Shown here: piece after piece, positions 17,315-26,524 of the stretch
Position numbering within the stretch: the first letter of the stretch is position 1
How the letters are laid out: each line of letters starts with the position of its first letter
Assembly: GCA_004295085.1 (NCBI GenBank)
Contig: SHNF01000005.1
Span: 173,092 to 237,091, forward strand
Length of the DNA stretch: 64,000 nucleotides
Source of the DNA: Planctomycetota bacterium
GTDB lineage: Bacteria; Planctomycetota; UBA1135
Reading direction: 5' to 3'
Program-made: the position numbers and the translations under genes
Notes under the pieces: generated by a model
Told to the model about the DNA's origin: nothing
Database searches by the model: none
The model's input: only the letters and a program-made list of their open reading frames with translations

Positions 17315-18628
17315 TCAATGAGGTTGCGCCATCAGCTCGAGCACGGCCGCGGTCATGGCCTTGACGCCGGTCTCGATGGTCGGGCCGGCGAGCGGCGCGT
17401 AGTCTTTGGTGTGCAGGGAGGGCAGCGGCGGCGCCCCCGGCTTCTGCGCCGCGTCGTACTTCTCCTGGCGGATGCTGCCCAGCCGGAACATGTAGCCGGG
17501 GCAGCCGGCGGCCGGCGCGAAGCGCCCGAAGTCCTCGCCGCCCATGCTGGCCGGCATCTCCTTGAGCTGGTCGGCGCCGAGAGCCGCGGCCAGCGCGCGG
17601 TTGACGCGTTCCACCAGCGCCGGATCGTTGTACGAGGCCGGCGTGTGCTCCTGCATGTGCGCCACGACCTCCGGCCACAGCTCCTGCGGGAAGCCGGCGG
17701 CCTGCGCCTCGCCCACGGCGGTGCGGTGGATCCCTTCCAGCAGAAGCTTGCGCACCTCCGGCGTGTAGCTGCGCACCGTGATCTGGAGCTTCACCTCCTC
17801 CGGGATGATGTTGTGCTTGGTGCCGCCGTGAATCGAGCCGACCGTGACCACCGCCGAGTCCAGCGGGTCCACCTCGCGGCTCACCAGCGTCTGCAGCGCG
17901 AGCACGATGCGCGCCGCCAGCAGCACGGGGTCCTTGGTGGTGTGCGGAGCGCTGCCGTGCCCGCCCTTGCCGCGCACCGTGACGTCCACGGTGTCCACGT
18001 TGGCGTAGCAGTAGCCCGGCGTGTAGCCGACCATCCCTGCCGGCAGCTGGCCGTCGGCGTGCAGCGCGATGCAGAAGTCAGGCTTGGGGAAGCGCGTGAA
18101 CAGCCCGTCCTCCAGCATCTGGCGCGCGCCGGCGCCGCGCTCCTCGGCCGGCTGCGCGATCAGCACCAGCGTGCCGCGCCACTGGTCCTTGTGGGCGGCC
18201 AGCCAGCGCGCGGTTCCGGTCCAGACCGTCATGTGGATGTCGTGCCCGCAGGCGTGCATGACGCCCACTTCGTTGCCGGCGTCGTCCTTGGTGCGCACTC
18301 TGCTGGCGAAGGGCAGGCCGGTCTCCTCGGTCACCGGCAGCGCGTCCATGTCGGTGCGCACGAGCAGCGTCGGCCCGTCGCCGTTGCGCAGCACGCCCAC
18401 CACGCCGAAGCCGCCGACGCGCTCGGTCACCTCGAAGCCGGCTTCCCGCAGGACCGCGGCCATCCTGGCCGAGGTCTTCTCCTCGTGGAAGGACAGCTCC
18501 GGGCTGGCGTGCAGCTCGCGGTAGAAGGCCTCCAGGTCCCCTCCGGGTCCGCCGCCCTGCGCGGAGCCGCGAGGGGCCGCACAACCGCAGACCACGAGCA
18601 GGATCAGCCAGGACGGAAGGACGCGCAT
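17315..18628 (-). CDS. M20-family amidohydrolase/peptidase lipoprotein
   Basis: The 437-residue protein matches M20D amidohydrolases (hippurate, IAA-amino-acid or N-acyl hydrolases). The first metal motif is MHACGHDIHMTVW, the catalytic Glu pair is in QPAEERGAGARQML, and RGKGGHGSAPHTTKDPV marks the dimerisation domain. MGGEDFGRF near the C-terminus holds the last metal ligand. The N-terminus MRVLPSWLILLVVCGC is a signal with a plausible lipobox, so it is probably an exported lipoprotein. ATG at 18628 is 6 nt after a TATGCT hexamer and has no Shine-Dalgarno. Neighbouring DUF1501/DUF1549 and glycosidase genes suggest a degradative export cluster. Confidence 0.88.
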   Translation of the reverse strand: MRVLPSWLILLVVCGCAAPRGSAQGGGPGGDLEAFYRELHASPELSFHEEKTSARMAAVLREAGFEVTERVGGFGVVGVLRNGDGPTLLVRTDMDALPVTEETGLPFASRVRTKDDAGNEVGVMHACGHDIHMTVWTGTARWLAAHKDQWRGTLVLIAQPAEERGAGARQMLEDGLFTRFPKPDFCIALHADGQLPAGMVGYTPGYCYANVDTVDVTVRGKGGHGSAPHTTKDPVLLAARIVLALQTLVSREVDPLDSAVVTVGSIHGGTKHNIIPEEVKLQITVRSYTPEVRKLLLEGIHRTAVGEAQAAGFPQELWPEVVAHMQEHTPASYNDPALVERVNRALAAALGADQLKEMPASMGGEDFGRFAPAAGCPGYMFRLGSIRQEKYDAAQKPGAPPLPSLHTKDYAPLAGPTIETGVKAMTAAVLELMAQPH

Positions 18629-18634
18629 GCGGGC

Positions 18635-18640
18635 AGCATA
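18635..18640 (-). promoter_or_regulatory. -10 box (TATGCT) of the M20 gene
   Basis: On the minus strand TATGCT is followed by exactly 6 nt and then the ATG at 18628. There is no Shine-Dalgarno, so the transcript would start at or next to the start codon. Confidence 0.5.
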
Positions 18641-18672
18641 CGGCCCGCGCCGGGAGTGCCCCTGCGCGCACG

Positions 18673-18698
18673 CTTCCGGCTTTGCGGAAATGTGGAAG
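18673..18698. repeat. Imperfect palindrome, copy A of a small dispersed element
   Basis: The arms begin CTTCC and end GGAAG around the core TTTGCGGAAA. Reverse-complemented, this element shares the frame CTTCCA..TTTCCGCAAA...GGAAGCGT with 43854-43881. It lies in the 107 nt gap between the M20 and DUF1501 genes. Confidence 0.55.
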
Positions 18699-18735
18699 CC
18701 AGCGCGCGCGCTACTCCCCCGCGGGCGCCGCGCCG

Positions 18736-20145
18736 TCAGGCGATGAGCGCGTGGACCACCTTGCCGAAGACGTCGGTCAGGCGGTAATCGCGGCCCTGGA
18801 AGCGGTAGGTGAGCTGCTCGTGGTCGATGCCGAGGAGGTGCAGGAGGGTCGCGTGCAGGTCGTGCACGTGCACGCCGCCCTCCAGGATGTTGTAGCCGTA
18901 GTCGTCGGTGCGGCCGTGGATGATGCCGCGCTTGAGGCCGCCGCCGGCCATCCACATCGAGAAGCAGCGCGGATGGTGGTCGCGGCCGTAGTCGCCGGGG
19001 CTCATCCGACCCTGGCAGTAAGCCGTGCGCCCGAACTCGCCGCCCCAGACGACCAGGGTCTCGTCCAGCAGCCCGCGCCGCTTCAGGTCGACGACGAGGG
19101 CGGCCGAGGCCTGGTCGGTCTGCTCGCACTGCTTGCGGATGCCGGCGGGCAGGCCGCCGTGCTGGTCCCAGCCCTGGTGGAACAACTGAATGAAGCGCAC
19201 CCCGCGCTCGGCCAGGCGGCGGGCCAGGATGCAGTTGGCGGCGTAAGTGCCGGGCGTGCGCGACGCTGATCCGTACAGCTCGAAGGTGTCGTCGTCCTCG
19301 TCCGCGAGGCCGGTGACCTCCGGGACGCTCGCCTGCATGCGGTAGGCCATCTCGGCCTGCGCCATGCGGGCGGAGATCTCCGGGTCCAGCTCGGCCGCGG
19401 CCTGGTCCGCGTTCAGCCGCGCCAGCGCGTCCAGCATGGCGCGGCGCGCGTGCGGGGAGACGCCTTCCGGATTGGTCAGGTAGAGGACCGGCTCCTTGCC
19501 GGCCCGGAACTGCACGCCCTGGTGCTCGCTCGGCAGGAAGCCGGAGCCCCACAGGCGCGCGTAGAGCGGCTGGTCCCGCGCCGCGTCCTTCGAGACGAGC
19601 ACGATGAAGGCCGGGAGATTGGCGTTGGCGCTGCCCAGGCCGTAGGACAGCCACGAGCCCATCGAGGGCCGGCCGGCGATCTCGCTGCCGGTGCAGAAGA
19701 AGGTGATGGCGGGATCGTGATTGATCGCTTCGGTGTGCATCGAGCGGACGATGCACAGCTCGTCGGCGATGCGGGCGGTGTACGGCAGGAGATCGCTGAC
19801 GTCGATGCCGGCGCGGCCGTGGCGCGCGAAATCCGTGAACGAGCCGGCCAGCGGCAGGATGGCCTGGTTGGCGCTCATCCCGGTGAGGCGCTGGCCGGCG
19901 CGCACCGAGTCCGGCAGCGGCCGGCCGTGGTCGGCGCGCAGGCGGGGCTTCGGGTCGAAGGTCTCGAACTGGGACGGCCCTCCGGCCTGGAACAGGTAAA
20001 TGACGCGCCGCGCGCGCGGCCGCGGGCCGCCGGCGCGGGCCGGTGCGGAGAGCAGCTCCGCCATCGCCAGCGCACCCAGGCCGAGCGCGGTGGAGCCTAG
20101 GAAGTGGCGGCGCGTCGGCTGGAGAAGGCGGTCGGGATCGCGCAT
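18736..20145 (-). CDS. DUF1501 family Tat-exported protein
   Basis: The 469-residue protein begins with a twin-arginine signal (RRHFLGSTALGLGALAMAEL), so it is exported folded. The body matches DUF1501, a sulfatase/alkaline-phosphatase-fold family abundant in Planctomycetes: VIYLFQAGGPSQFETFDPKP, then RSMHTEAINHDPA, FIQLFHQGWDQHGG, VVWGGEFGRTAYCQG and YGRDHHPRCFSMWMAGG. It nearly always lies beside a DUF1549/DUF1553 gene, as here (11 nt gap), and the pair are thought to act together outside the cytoplasm. The substrate is unknown. ATG at 20145 is directly before the Tat motif. Confidence 0.92.
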   Translation of the reverse strand: MRDPDRLLQPTRRHFLGSTALGLGALAMAELLSAPARAGGPRPRARRVIYLFQAGGPSQFETFDPKPRLRADHGRPLPDSVRAGQRLTGMSANQAILPLAGSFTDFARHGRAGIDVSDLLPYTARIADELCIVRSMHTEAINHDPAITFFCTGSEIAGRPSMGSWLSYGLGSANANLPAFIVLVSKDAARDQPLYARLWGSGFLPSEHQGVQFRAGKEPVLYLTNPEGVSPHARRAMLDALARLNADQAAAELDPEISARMAQAEMAYRMQASVPEVTGLADEDDDTFELYGSASRTPGTYAANCILARRLAERGVRFIQLFHQGWDQHGGLPAGIRKQCEQTDQASAALVVDLKRRGLLDETLVVWGGEFGRTAYCQGRMSPGDYGRDHHPRCFSMWMAGGGLKRGIIHGRTDDYGYNILEGGVHVHDLHATLLHLLGIDHEQLTYRFQGRDYRLTDVFGKVVHALIA

Positions 20146-20156
20146 GGGCGGCGAGC

Positions 20157-22949
20157 TCAGCGGCTGGTCACCACCGCGTCGGAGGCGAGCAGGGTCGAGC
20201 ACACCAGCGCCAGCGCGGCCAGGGCCGGGTCGGGCGGATCTGCGCCGAGGATGGCGCGGGCCGCGGCGGGATCGGCCGCGAGCTCCACTTCCTGCGCCTG
20301 GTACAGCTCCAGCAGCGCCGCCATCTCGGCGGCGCGAGGCGGGCGGGAGGCCAGCAGGCGGAAGGCGCGCTCGACGCGGGACCGCGGCTGCGGCCCCGCT
20401 TCGCGCGCCGCCCGCCGGGCCAGGGCCTGGGCGCACTCGAAGAAGACCGGGTCATTGAGGCACACCAGCGCTTGCAGCGGGGTGTTGGTAGGCGCGCGCC
20501 GCGCCAGGCACTGCTCGCGGCTGCCCGCGTCGAACACGAGCAGAGCCGGCGGCGGTGCCGTGCGCTTGCGATAGGTGTAGAGGCTGCGCCGGTGCGCGCC
20601 GTCGCCGGTGTCCGGCTGGTAGGCGCCGGTGGCGCCCGCGTCCTCCCACAGGCCCGCCGGCTGCCAGGGCCGGACACTCGGGCCGCCGAGCCGCTCCACC
20701 AGCAGCCCGGAAGCGGCCAGAGCCTGGTCGCGCAGCGCCTCTCCGGACAGCCGGTAGGAGGGGCCGCGGGCGAGCAGCTGGTTGGCCGGATCGCGCTCCA
20801 GCAGCGCGGGCGAGGCCGCGGAAGCCTGCCGGAACGTGGCCGAGAGGACGATCCGTCGCAGCATGGCCTTGATGTCCCAGCCCCCGGCCACGAAGTCGTG
20901 CGCCAGCAGGTCGAGGACCTCGGGCTGCGCCGGCGGCTCGCCGCGCCGGCCGAAGTTCTCCTGCGTGGGGACCAGGCCGCGGCCGAAGCAGAGGGACCAG
21001 AGGCGGTTGACCTCGACGCGGGCGGTGAGCGGGTTGCGCGGGGAGGTCAGCCATTCCGCCAGTCCGCGGCGATCGCGCGGCCAGGCGGCGTCAAAGGGCA
21101 GCAGCGCATCGATGGCGCGGTCGGCGCGCACCGGACGCGCGTGGTCCGGCTGGTCGTAGCGGCCACGCGTGAGCACGCTGGCCGCGCGCGGGTAGCGCGA
21201 CTCCTCCATCACCATGATCTCGGGGACGGCCTCGAGCAGGTCCTGGTGCGCCGCGCGCGCCTGGCGCAGCGCCGCCGCCGCCGCGCAGGCGGGCGCGTCG
21301 GATGCCAGGAAGAAGTCGAGCAGCCCGGGCACTTCTTCGCCCCGGGCGGCCCGCGCCACGGCCTCGGCCAGGGCGCCGGAACGCTGCAATTCGGCGACTT
21401 CCACCGCGCTCAGGCAGCGATCGAAGAGCTGCAGGTCGTCCACCCGCCCGTCCTGAAAACCGACGTCGCGGTCGCGGAAACCGACCTGGAAGGAGCGCAC
21501 CGTGGCCGGACCGTCCAGTTGATCGCGCACGGTCTCCACCGGCGCCGGCGCGCCGTCCAGGAAGACGCGCAGTCCGGCGGCGCGCGAGGAGCCGTCGTAG
21601 GTGACGGCGACCTGCACCCAGCGGCCGAGGGGGAATTCGTCCACGGTGGCGACCGCGGCGGCGGATCCGGGCCACAAGTGGATGACTTCCCAGCACAGGC
21701 GTCCGTCCTTCAGGAGCACCTGGTAGCCCTGCTGGTCGGACTCGATCGTGAAAGTGCTGGTGTGAACGACCGTGGCCCGCGCCTTGCGATCCGGGCACAG
21801 CATCCAGAACACGAGGCTATAGGGATCGCAGCGGCGAAAGGCCGGGAGGTCAGGGAACGAGGGCCCGCTGTCGCCGTCGAGCCGCGTGGCATCGCCCGTC
21901 GGCCCTTCCACGCCGCCGTCCAGCGCGAAGCGGGCGCGCGCCGACGCCACCGCCAGCGCGGGCGGGGCGTCTAGCCAGGCGCGGAACGCCGGGAGACGCG
22001 CGGCGCGCTGGGCCTCGCAGTCCCGCTCCGCCGTGTGCAGTCTGGCCTCCGCCAGCGCCAGATCGGTCGCCTGTGCGGGCGAGGGCAGGCGCATGGCCGG
22101 CCGGGGCGTGGCGCCGGTCGAGTAGGGATAAGTGCCGGCCTCGTCGATGGAGCTGAAGAACGCGCACAGGCTGTAGTACTCCTCCTGGGAGACCGGGTCG
22201 AACTTGTGGTCGTGGCAGCGCGCGCATTCGACGGTCAGGCCGAGGAACGTCGTGCCGAAGGTGTGCACCCGGTCGGAGACGTACTCCTGACGGAACTCCG
22301 CGTCGATCGAGCCGCCCTCGTTGGTCTGGCGATGCAGGCGGTTGAAGGCCGTGGCCAGGCGCGTGCCGGCGTCCGCGTCCGGCAGCAGGTCGCCGGCCAG
22401 CTGCTGGCGCACGAACTGGTCGTAGGGCTGGTTCCGATTGAAGGCCGCGATGACCCAGTCGCGCCATGGCCACACGCGGCATTCCCAGTCGGCCTGGTAG
22501 CCGTAGGTGTCGGCGAACCGTGCCGCGTCCAGCCAGTCCACGGCCATGCGCTCGCCGTAGCGCGGGGAGGCGAGCAGCGCGTCCACCCGGCGCTCGTAAG
22601 CGTCCGCTGCGGGATCGGCTGCGAAGGCGTCCACCTCCTCCGGAGCCGGCGGCAGGCCGGTGAGCGCGAGCGACACGCGGCGCAGCAAGGTGGCGCGGTC
22701 GGCCTCGGGGCTGGGCGCCAGCCCGGCGGCCTCGATCCGCGCCAGGACGTAGCGGTCCAGCTCGTCCCGGCACCAGTCGGCGCGGCGCAGCGGCGGCCGC
22801 GGCGCCACTTCCGGAGGCACGAAGGCCCAGTGCGGCCGGTCACGGCCGGCCCCGGGCGCCGCGCTGGCAGCTCCGGGCAAGGGCGCCGCGCTCTCCCGCC
22901 CGCAGGCGGCGAGCAAGAGCAGGGGGATGGCGGCGCCGGGGCGCAGCAC
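20157..22949 (-). CDS. DUF1549/DUF1553 (planctomycete PSCyt2-PSD1) lipoprotein with internal LamG-type domain
   Basis: From GTG 22949 the product has 930 residues, beginning with a lipoprotein signal, PGAAIPLLLLAACGRES. DUF1549 (about 55-260) contains LTGLPPAPEEVDAF, DWLDAARFADTYGYQ and the heme-type motif CARCHDHKFDP. A concanavalin-like LamG segment follows (about 345-540). DUF1553 (about 610-900) has NPLTARVEVNRLWSLCFGRGL, PTQENFGRRGEPP and TNTPLQALVCLNDPVFFECA. The PSCyt1 cytochrome-like domain often found in front of DUF1549 is absent. The start is inferred: TATCCT lies 7 nt upstream of the GTG and the signal begins there. It is followed at 11 nt by its usual partner DUF1501. Confidence 0.88.
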   Translation of the reverse strand: MLRPGAAIPLLLLAACGRESAAPLPGAASAAPGAGRDRPHWAFVPPEVAPRPPLRRADWCRDELDRYVLARIEAAGLAPSPEADRATLLRRVSLALTGLPPAPEEVDAFAADPAADAYERRVDALLASPRYGERMAVDWLDAARFADTYGYQADWECRVWPWRDWVIAAFNRNQPYDQFVRQQLAGDLLPDADAGTRLATAFNRLHRQTNEGGSIDAEFRQEYVSDRVHTFGTTFLGLTVECARCHDHKFDPVSQEEYYSLCAFFSSIDEAGTYPYSTGATPRPAMRLPSPAQATDLALAEARLHTAERDCEAQRAARLPAFRAWLDAPPALAVASARARFALDGGVEGPTGDATRLDGDSGPSFPDLPAFRRCDPYSLVFWMLCPDRKARATVVHTSTFTIESDQQGYQVLLKDGRLCWEVIHLWPGSAAAVATVDEFPLGRWVQVAVTYDGSSRAAGLRVFLDGAPAPVETVRDQLDGPATVRSFQVGFRDRDVGFQDGRVDDLQLFDRCLSAVEVAELQRSGALAEAVARAARGEEVPGLLDFFLASDAPACAAAAALRQARAAHQDLLEAVPEIMVMEESRYPRAASVLTRGRYDQPDHARPVRADRAIDALLPFDAAWPRDRRGLAEWLTSPRNPLTARVEVNRLWSLCFGRGLVPTQENFGRRGEPPAQPEVLDLLAHDFVAGGWDIKAMLRRIVLSATFRQASAASPALLERDPANQLLARGPSYRLSGEALRDQALAASGLLVERLGGPSVRPWQPAGLWEDAGATGAYQPDTGDGAHRRSLYTYRKRTAPPPALLVFDAGSREQCLARRAPTNTPLQALVCLNDPVFFECAQALARRAAREAGPQPRSRVERAFRLLASRPPRAAEMAALLELYQAQEVELAADPAAARAILGADPPDPALAALALVCSTLLASDAVVTSR

Positions 22950-22956
22950 CGGCGCC

Positions 22957-22962
22957 AGGATA
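22957..22962 (-). promoter_or_regulatory. -10 box (TATCCT) of the DUF1549/DUF1553 gene
   Basis: TATCCT on the minus strand is followed by 7 nt and the GTG start at 22949. No Shine-Dalgarno is visible between the aminopeptidase stop and this GTG, so a leaderless message is likely. Confidence 0.45.
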
Positions 22963-22978
22963 GCCCCTGGCGGCGCGC

Positions 22979-24421
22979 TCAGTCGCGCAACAGCTCGAGC
23001 AGCAGGCGCACGCCGGTGCCGCGCCCGCCGCGGCTGTAGTACGGCCGGCTGGGGCCCTCGTAGGCGGTGGCGGCGATGTCGATGTGCACCCAGGGCGTGT
23101 CGCCCACGAAGCTGCTCAGGAAGGCCGCGCCCGCGATGGTCCCGGCGCCCTCGTTGGGGCTGTAGATGTTCTTGAGGTCGGCGTAGTCGCCCTTGGCCAG
23201 CTCCTTGTGCACGTCCCACAAGGGCAAGGGCCAGCAGCGCTCGTCCACGCGCTCGCCCGCGTCCTGCACCTGCTGGCGTAGCTTGTCATCGTTGCCGAGG
23301 ATGGCGGAGGCGTTGTGTCCCAGCGCGATGACGGCCGCGCCGGTCAGCGTGGCCAGGTCCACGATGCGGTCCGGCTGCACCTTGTCAACCACGTAGCTGA
23401 GGCAGTCGGCCAGCACCAGGCGCCCCTCGGCGTCGGTGTTCAGCACTTCGATGGTGGTGCCGTTCATGGCGGTCACGATGTCGCCCGGCCGCTGGGCGTC
23501 GTTGCCGGGCATGTTCTCGACGCAGCCCATGACGCCGTGGATCTCGTAAGGCAGCTCGATCCCGTGCGCCAGCGCGTGGAACAGGCCCGCCACCGCGGCG
23601 GCGCCGGACATGTCGAACTTCATCTCGTCCATGCGCGCGGCCGGTTTGATGCTGATGCCGCCGGTGTCGAAGCACACGCCCTTCCCCACCACGGCCACGC
23701 GCGCCCGGGCGCGGCCGCGCGGCCGGTAGCGCAGGTGCACGAGCTGGGGCTCGTGCGCGCTGCCCTGGGCCACGCCCAGCAGCGCCCCGCAGCCCAGCGC
23801 CGCCAGCTGGCGGCGGCCCAGCACCTTGACCTGGATCCGGGAGCTGCCGCGCACGCCGCTGCGCGCCTTGGCGGCCAGGTCCTTGGGGTGCAGGCGATTG
23901 GCGGGCAGGTTCTGCAGCTCGCGCACGAACAGGTTGGCCTCGGCGGCGATGCGCCCGCGCTCGGCGGCCGCGCGCGCGGCCACGGAAGCACGGGCGGTCA
24001 CGAGGTGCAGGCGGCTGACCTTGTGCCGCTGGCGGTCCTTGCGCAGCACCGCCGGGTCGTAGCCGGCCATGTGCGCGCCCTCGGAGGCCGCGAGCACGTG
24101 CTCGCCGTCGCCGCGCAGGGCCGCAAGGTCCACGGTGAGCACGCTGCGTCCCAGCTTCTCGGCCGACTTGCGCGCGGTGGCGGCGGCGCTGCGCACGTCG
24201 GTCGGCGTGAGCCGCTTCGGCGCCGGGAGCTTCAGCAGCAGCCAGCGCTCGCCGCGCTCGCCACGCAGCAGGACCGGATCGGAGCCGTCCTTGAGATCGG
24301 CCGCCCAGGCGCTGGCCGGCGGCGCGTTGCGCGGCAGGGCGGGCTTGCTTCCTTCCGGCACCAGGACGGCGACCAGGGCGTTGCGGCCCGCGGACGCGGT
24401 GGAGGTGAGCGTCGTGCGCAT
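22979..24421 (-). CDS. pepA: Leucyl aminopeptidase (M17)
   Basis: The 480-residue protein is a typical M17 enzyme that removes N-terminal residues from peptides using two metal ions. The family signature is NTDAEGRLVLAD, and the metal and substrate site is seen in VGKGVCFDTGGISIKPAARMDEMKFDM (Lys, Asp, then Lys and Asp ligands). The C-terminal catalytic domain ends with HIDIAATAYEGP. The N-terminal 160 residues are the less conserved macro-like domain. ATG at 24421 lies 4 nt after the stop of the upstream flavoprotein gene, so they are cotranscribed. It is cytoplasmic; no signal is present. Confidence 0.95.
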   Translation of the reverse strand: MRTTLTSTASAGRNALVAVLVPEGSKPALPRNAPPASAWAADLKDGSDPVLLRGERGERWLLLKLPAPKRLTPTDVRSAAATARKSAEKLGRSVLTVDLAALRGDGEHVLAASEGAHMAGYDPAVLRKDRQRHKVSRLHLVTARASVAARAAAERGRIAAEANLFVRELQNLPANRLHPKDLAAKARSGVRGSSRIQVKVLGRRQLAALGCGALLGVAQGSAHEPQLVHLRYRPRGRARARVAVVGKGVCFDTGGISIKPAARMDEMKFDMSGAAAVAGLFHALAHGIELPYEIHGVMGCVENMPGNDAQRPGDIVTAMNGTTIEVLNTDAEGRLVLADCLSYVVDKVQPDRIVDLATLTGAAVIALGHNASAILGNDDKLRQQVQDAGERVDERCWPLPLWDVHKELAKGDYADLKNIYSPNEGAGTIAGAAFLSSFVGDTPWVHIDIAATAYEGPSRPYYSRGGRGTGVRLLLELLRD

Positions 24422-24425
24422 GAGG

Positions 24426-26060
24426 CTACATTCCGATGTACACGGGCCCGCCTGACTCCGGGACCACCCAGTCGATGATCTGATACGGGTCCGCGATGTC
24501 GCAGGTCTTGCAGTGCACGCAGTTGCTGAAGTTGATCACGAGGCCTTCGCTGCCGCCGCGCCAGTCGTACACGGCCGCCGGGCAGAAGTGCTGGCACGGG
24601 TTGCCGTATTCGCGGGTGCAGCGGCTCACGCACACGTCCGGCTCGCGCACGAGCAGGTGGCACGGCTGGTTCTCGTCGTGCACCGTGCCGGAGTGGTAGA
24701 CGTCGGTGAGCTTGTCGAAGGTGAGCTGGCCGTCGAACACCGGCCGCGGCTGGCGGATCGCGCCGCCGGACTTGCGGTAGCGCGCGTGGTCGCTCGCGTT
24801 GCGCAGTCTTCCCGGCAGGCGCCCGCCGGTGACGACGTCCACTCCGCCGCGCAGGAATCCGTACAGGAAGCCCTTCTGGAACGCCTGGCGGAAGTTGCGC
24901 GTCTTCCACAGCTCCGCGTGCGCCCAGGACTCCTGGAAGCGCCGCTCGAAGTCGGCCAGCAGGGCCCCCGGCAGCGGGCCGGACCGCTCCGCGCGGAGCA
25001 GCGCCCCGAAGGCGCTCTCGGCCGCCAGCGCGCCCGACTTCATGGCCAGGTGGATGCCCTTGAGGCGCTGCGTGTTCATGAAGCCGGCGGCGTCGCCGAT
25101 CAGCAGGAAACCGTCGCCGTGCAGTCGGGGCAGGGCGTACAGGCCGCCTTCCGGGATGGTCTTGGAGCCGTAGCGCAGCAGCTTGCCGCCCTCCAGCAGC
25201 GCGCGCAGCGCGGGATGCGTCTTCCAGCGCTGCATGGTGGCGTGGTAGTCGAAGGACGGGTCGCCGTGATCCATCCCCATGACGAAGCCGATGCTGAGGC
25301 GGTGCTCCGCCAGGCCGTAGATCCAGCCGCCGCCGTACACCGAGCCGTCCAGCGGCCAGCCGGCGGTGTGGTACACGGCGCCGCGCAGGTCCTGCGGGAT
25401 CTCCCAGATCTCCTTCACGCCCACCGCCCACAGCTGCGGGTTGCGGCCCTCGTCCAGGCGCTGGCGCGCGATCAAGGCCTTCGCCAGCGAGCCGCGCGTG
25501 CCTTCGGCGAACACGGTCAGCGCCGCGCGCACGTCCATGCCCGGCTGGAAGTTCGACTTCGGCTCCCCCTTCTTGTCGCGGCCCTGGTCCACCGTGCGCA
25601 CGCCGGTGACGGCGCCGTGCGCGTCGTACAGCACCTGGTCGCCGCCGAAGCCGGCATAGACCTGCACCTCTGCGGCTTCGGCCTGCTGCGCCAGCCAGCG
25701 CACGGTTTCACTCAAGGACACGATCCAGTTGCCGTGGTTGTGGAAGGGCGCCGGGCACATCCAGCCGCGCAGCTCGCGCTTGCCCTTCGCGCCCAGGATC
25801 CACAGCGCGTCGTCGGTCACCTCCGACTGCACCGGGAAGCCCGCGGCGCGCGCGCCGGGGAACAGCTCGTGCACGGCCCGGGGATCCAGGACCGCGCCGC
25901 TGAGCTGGTGGTGCCCCACCTCCGGCGCCTTGTCCAGCACCAGGATGCTCTTCTCCAGACCGTGCTTGCGGCACAGGCGCGCCAGCTGAATGGCGAAACA
26001 CAGGCCGGCCGGCCCCGCCCCCACCACCAGGACGTCCACTTCGAGGGTTTCCCGCTCCAT
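24426..26060 (-). CDS. Electron transfer flavoprotein-ubiquinone oxidoreductase
   Basis: The 544-residue enzyme passes electrons from ETF to the quinone pool and so serves fatty-acid and amino-acid oxidation. The FAD-binding motif is VDVLVVGAGPAGLCFAIQLA (residues about 8-27), with a second FAD motif at GDGFLLIGDAAGFMNTQRLK. The C-terminal ferredoxin-like part carries the 4Fe-4S Cys cluster: CTREYGNPCQHFCPAAVY, then NFSNCVHCKTCDI. Total length matches the family (about 550). ATG at 26060 begins the FAD motif. A TACCCT hexamer lies 10 nt upstream and there is no Shine-Dalgarno. No etfAB genes are in this window. Confidence 0.95.
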   Translation of the reverse strand: MERETLEVDVLVVGAGPAGLCFAIQLARLCRKHGLEKSILVLDKAPEVGHHQLSGAVLDPRAVHELFPGARAAGFPVQSEVTDDALWILGAKGKRELRGWMCPAPFHNHGNWIVSLSETVRWLAQQAEAAEVQVYAGFGGDQVLYDAHGAVTGVRTVDQGRDKKGEPKSNFQPGMDVRAALTVFAEGTRGSLAKALIARQRLDEGRNPQLWAVGVKEIWEIPQDLRGAVYHTAGWPLDGSVYGGGWIYGLAEHRLSIGFVMGMDHGDPSFDYHATMQRWKTHPALRALLEGGKLLRYGSKTIPEGGLYALPRLHGDGFLLIGDAAGFMNTQRLKGIHLAMKSGALAAESAFGALLRAERSGPLPGALLADFERRFQESWAHAELWKTRNFRQAFQKGFLYGFLRGGVDVVTGGRLPGRLRNASDHARYRKSGGAIRQPRPVFDGQLTFDKLTDVYHSGTVHDENQPCHLLVREPDVCVSRCTREYGNPCQHFCPAAVYDWRGGSEGLVINFSNCVHCKTCDIADPYQIIDWVVPESGGPVYIGM

Positions 26061-26092
26061 GGAACCGGCCAGGGTAGCCGCGCGCGCAGCGC

Positions 26093-26524
26093 TCAGGAAC
26101 CCTGGCCGATCCAGCACGAGCCGTCCGGATAGAACTCCTTCTTCCAGATGGGCACGCGCTGCTTCAGCTGCTCCATCACCTCGGCGGCGGCGGCGAACGC
26201 GGGACCCCGGTGCGCCGCGGCCACGGCCACGGCCACCGAGGTCGCGCCGACGTGCACCACTCCGGTGGCGTGCTCCACCGCGACGCGCAGCACCGCGTGG
26301 CGCTGCAGCACTTCCGCGGCGATGCGCTCCAGCTCGGCCTCCACCATGCGCGGGTAGGCCTCGTACTCCAGGCGCAGCACCGCGCGCCCGCGCGCGTGCG
26401 CGCGCACCGTGCCCAGGAACAGGACCACGGCCCCGGCGTCCGGGCCCGCCACCGCCTGCCGCGCCCACTCGCCGCTGGCCGGACCCGCGAGCAGGCGGCA
26501 CTGGAACGGCGCGGCCGCAGCCAT
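26093..26524 (-). CDS. moaE: Molybdopterin synthase catalytic subunit
   Basis: The 143-residue protein is the large subunit of molybdopterin synthase, which adds two sulfurs to precursor Z. Family motifs are VVLFLGTVRAHARGR, LEYEAYPRMVEAELERI, VEHATGVVHVG and the catalytic Lys region PIWKKEFYPDGSCW. It overlaps the moaD stop in TGATG, so the two subunits are translationally coupled, as expected for a 2:2 complex. The start at 26524 gives normal length; a longer frame to 26833 is only moaD read out of frame. No other molybdenum cofactor genes are present here. Confidence 0.93.
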   Translation of the reverse strand: MAAAAPFQCRLLAGPASGEWARQAVAGPDAGAVVLFLGTVRAHARGRAVLRLEYEAYPRMVEAELERIAAEVLQRHAVLRVAVEHATGVVHVGATSVAVAVAAAHRGPAFAAAAEVMEQLKQRVPIWKKEFYPDGSCWIGQGS

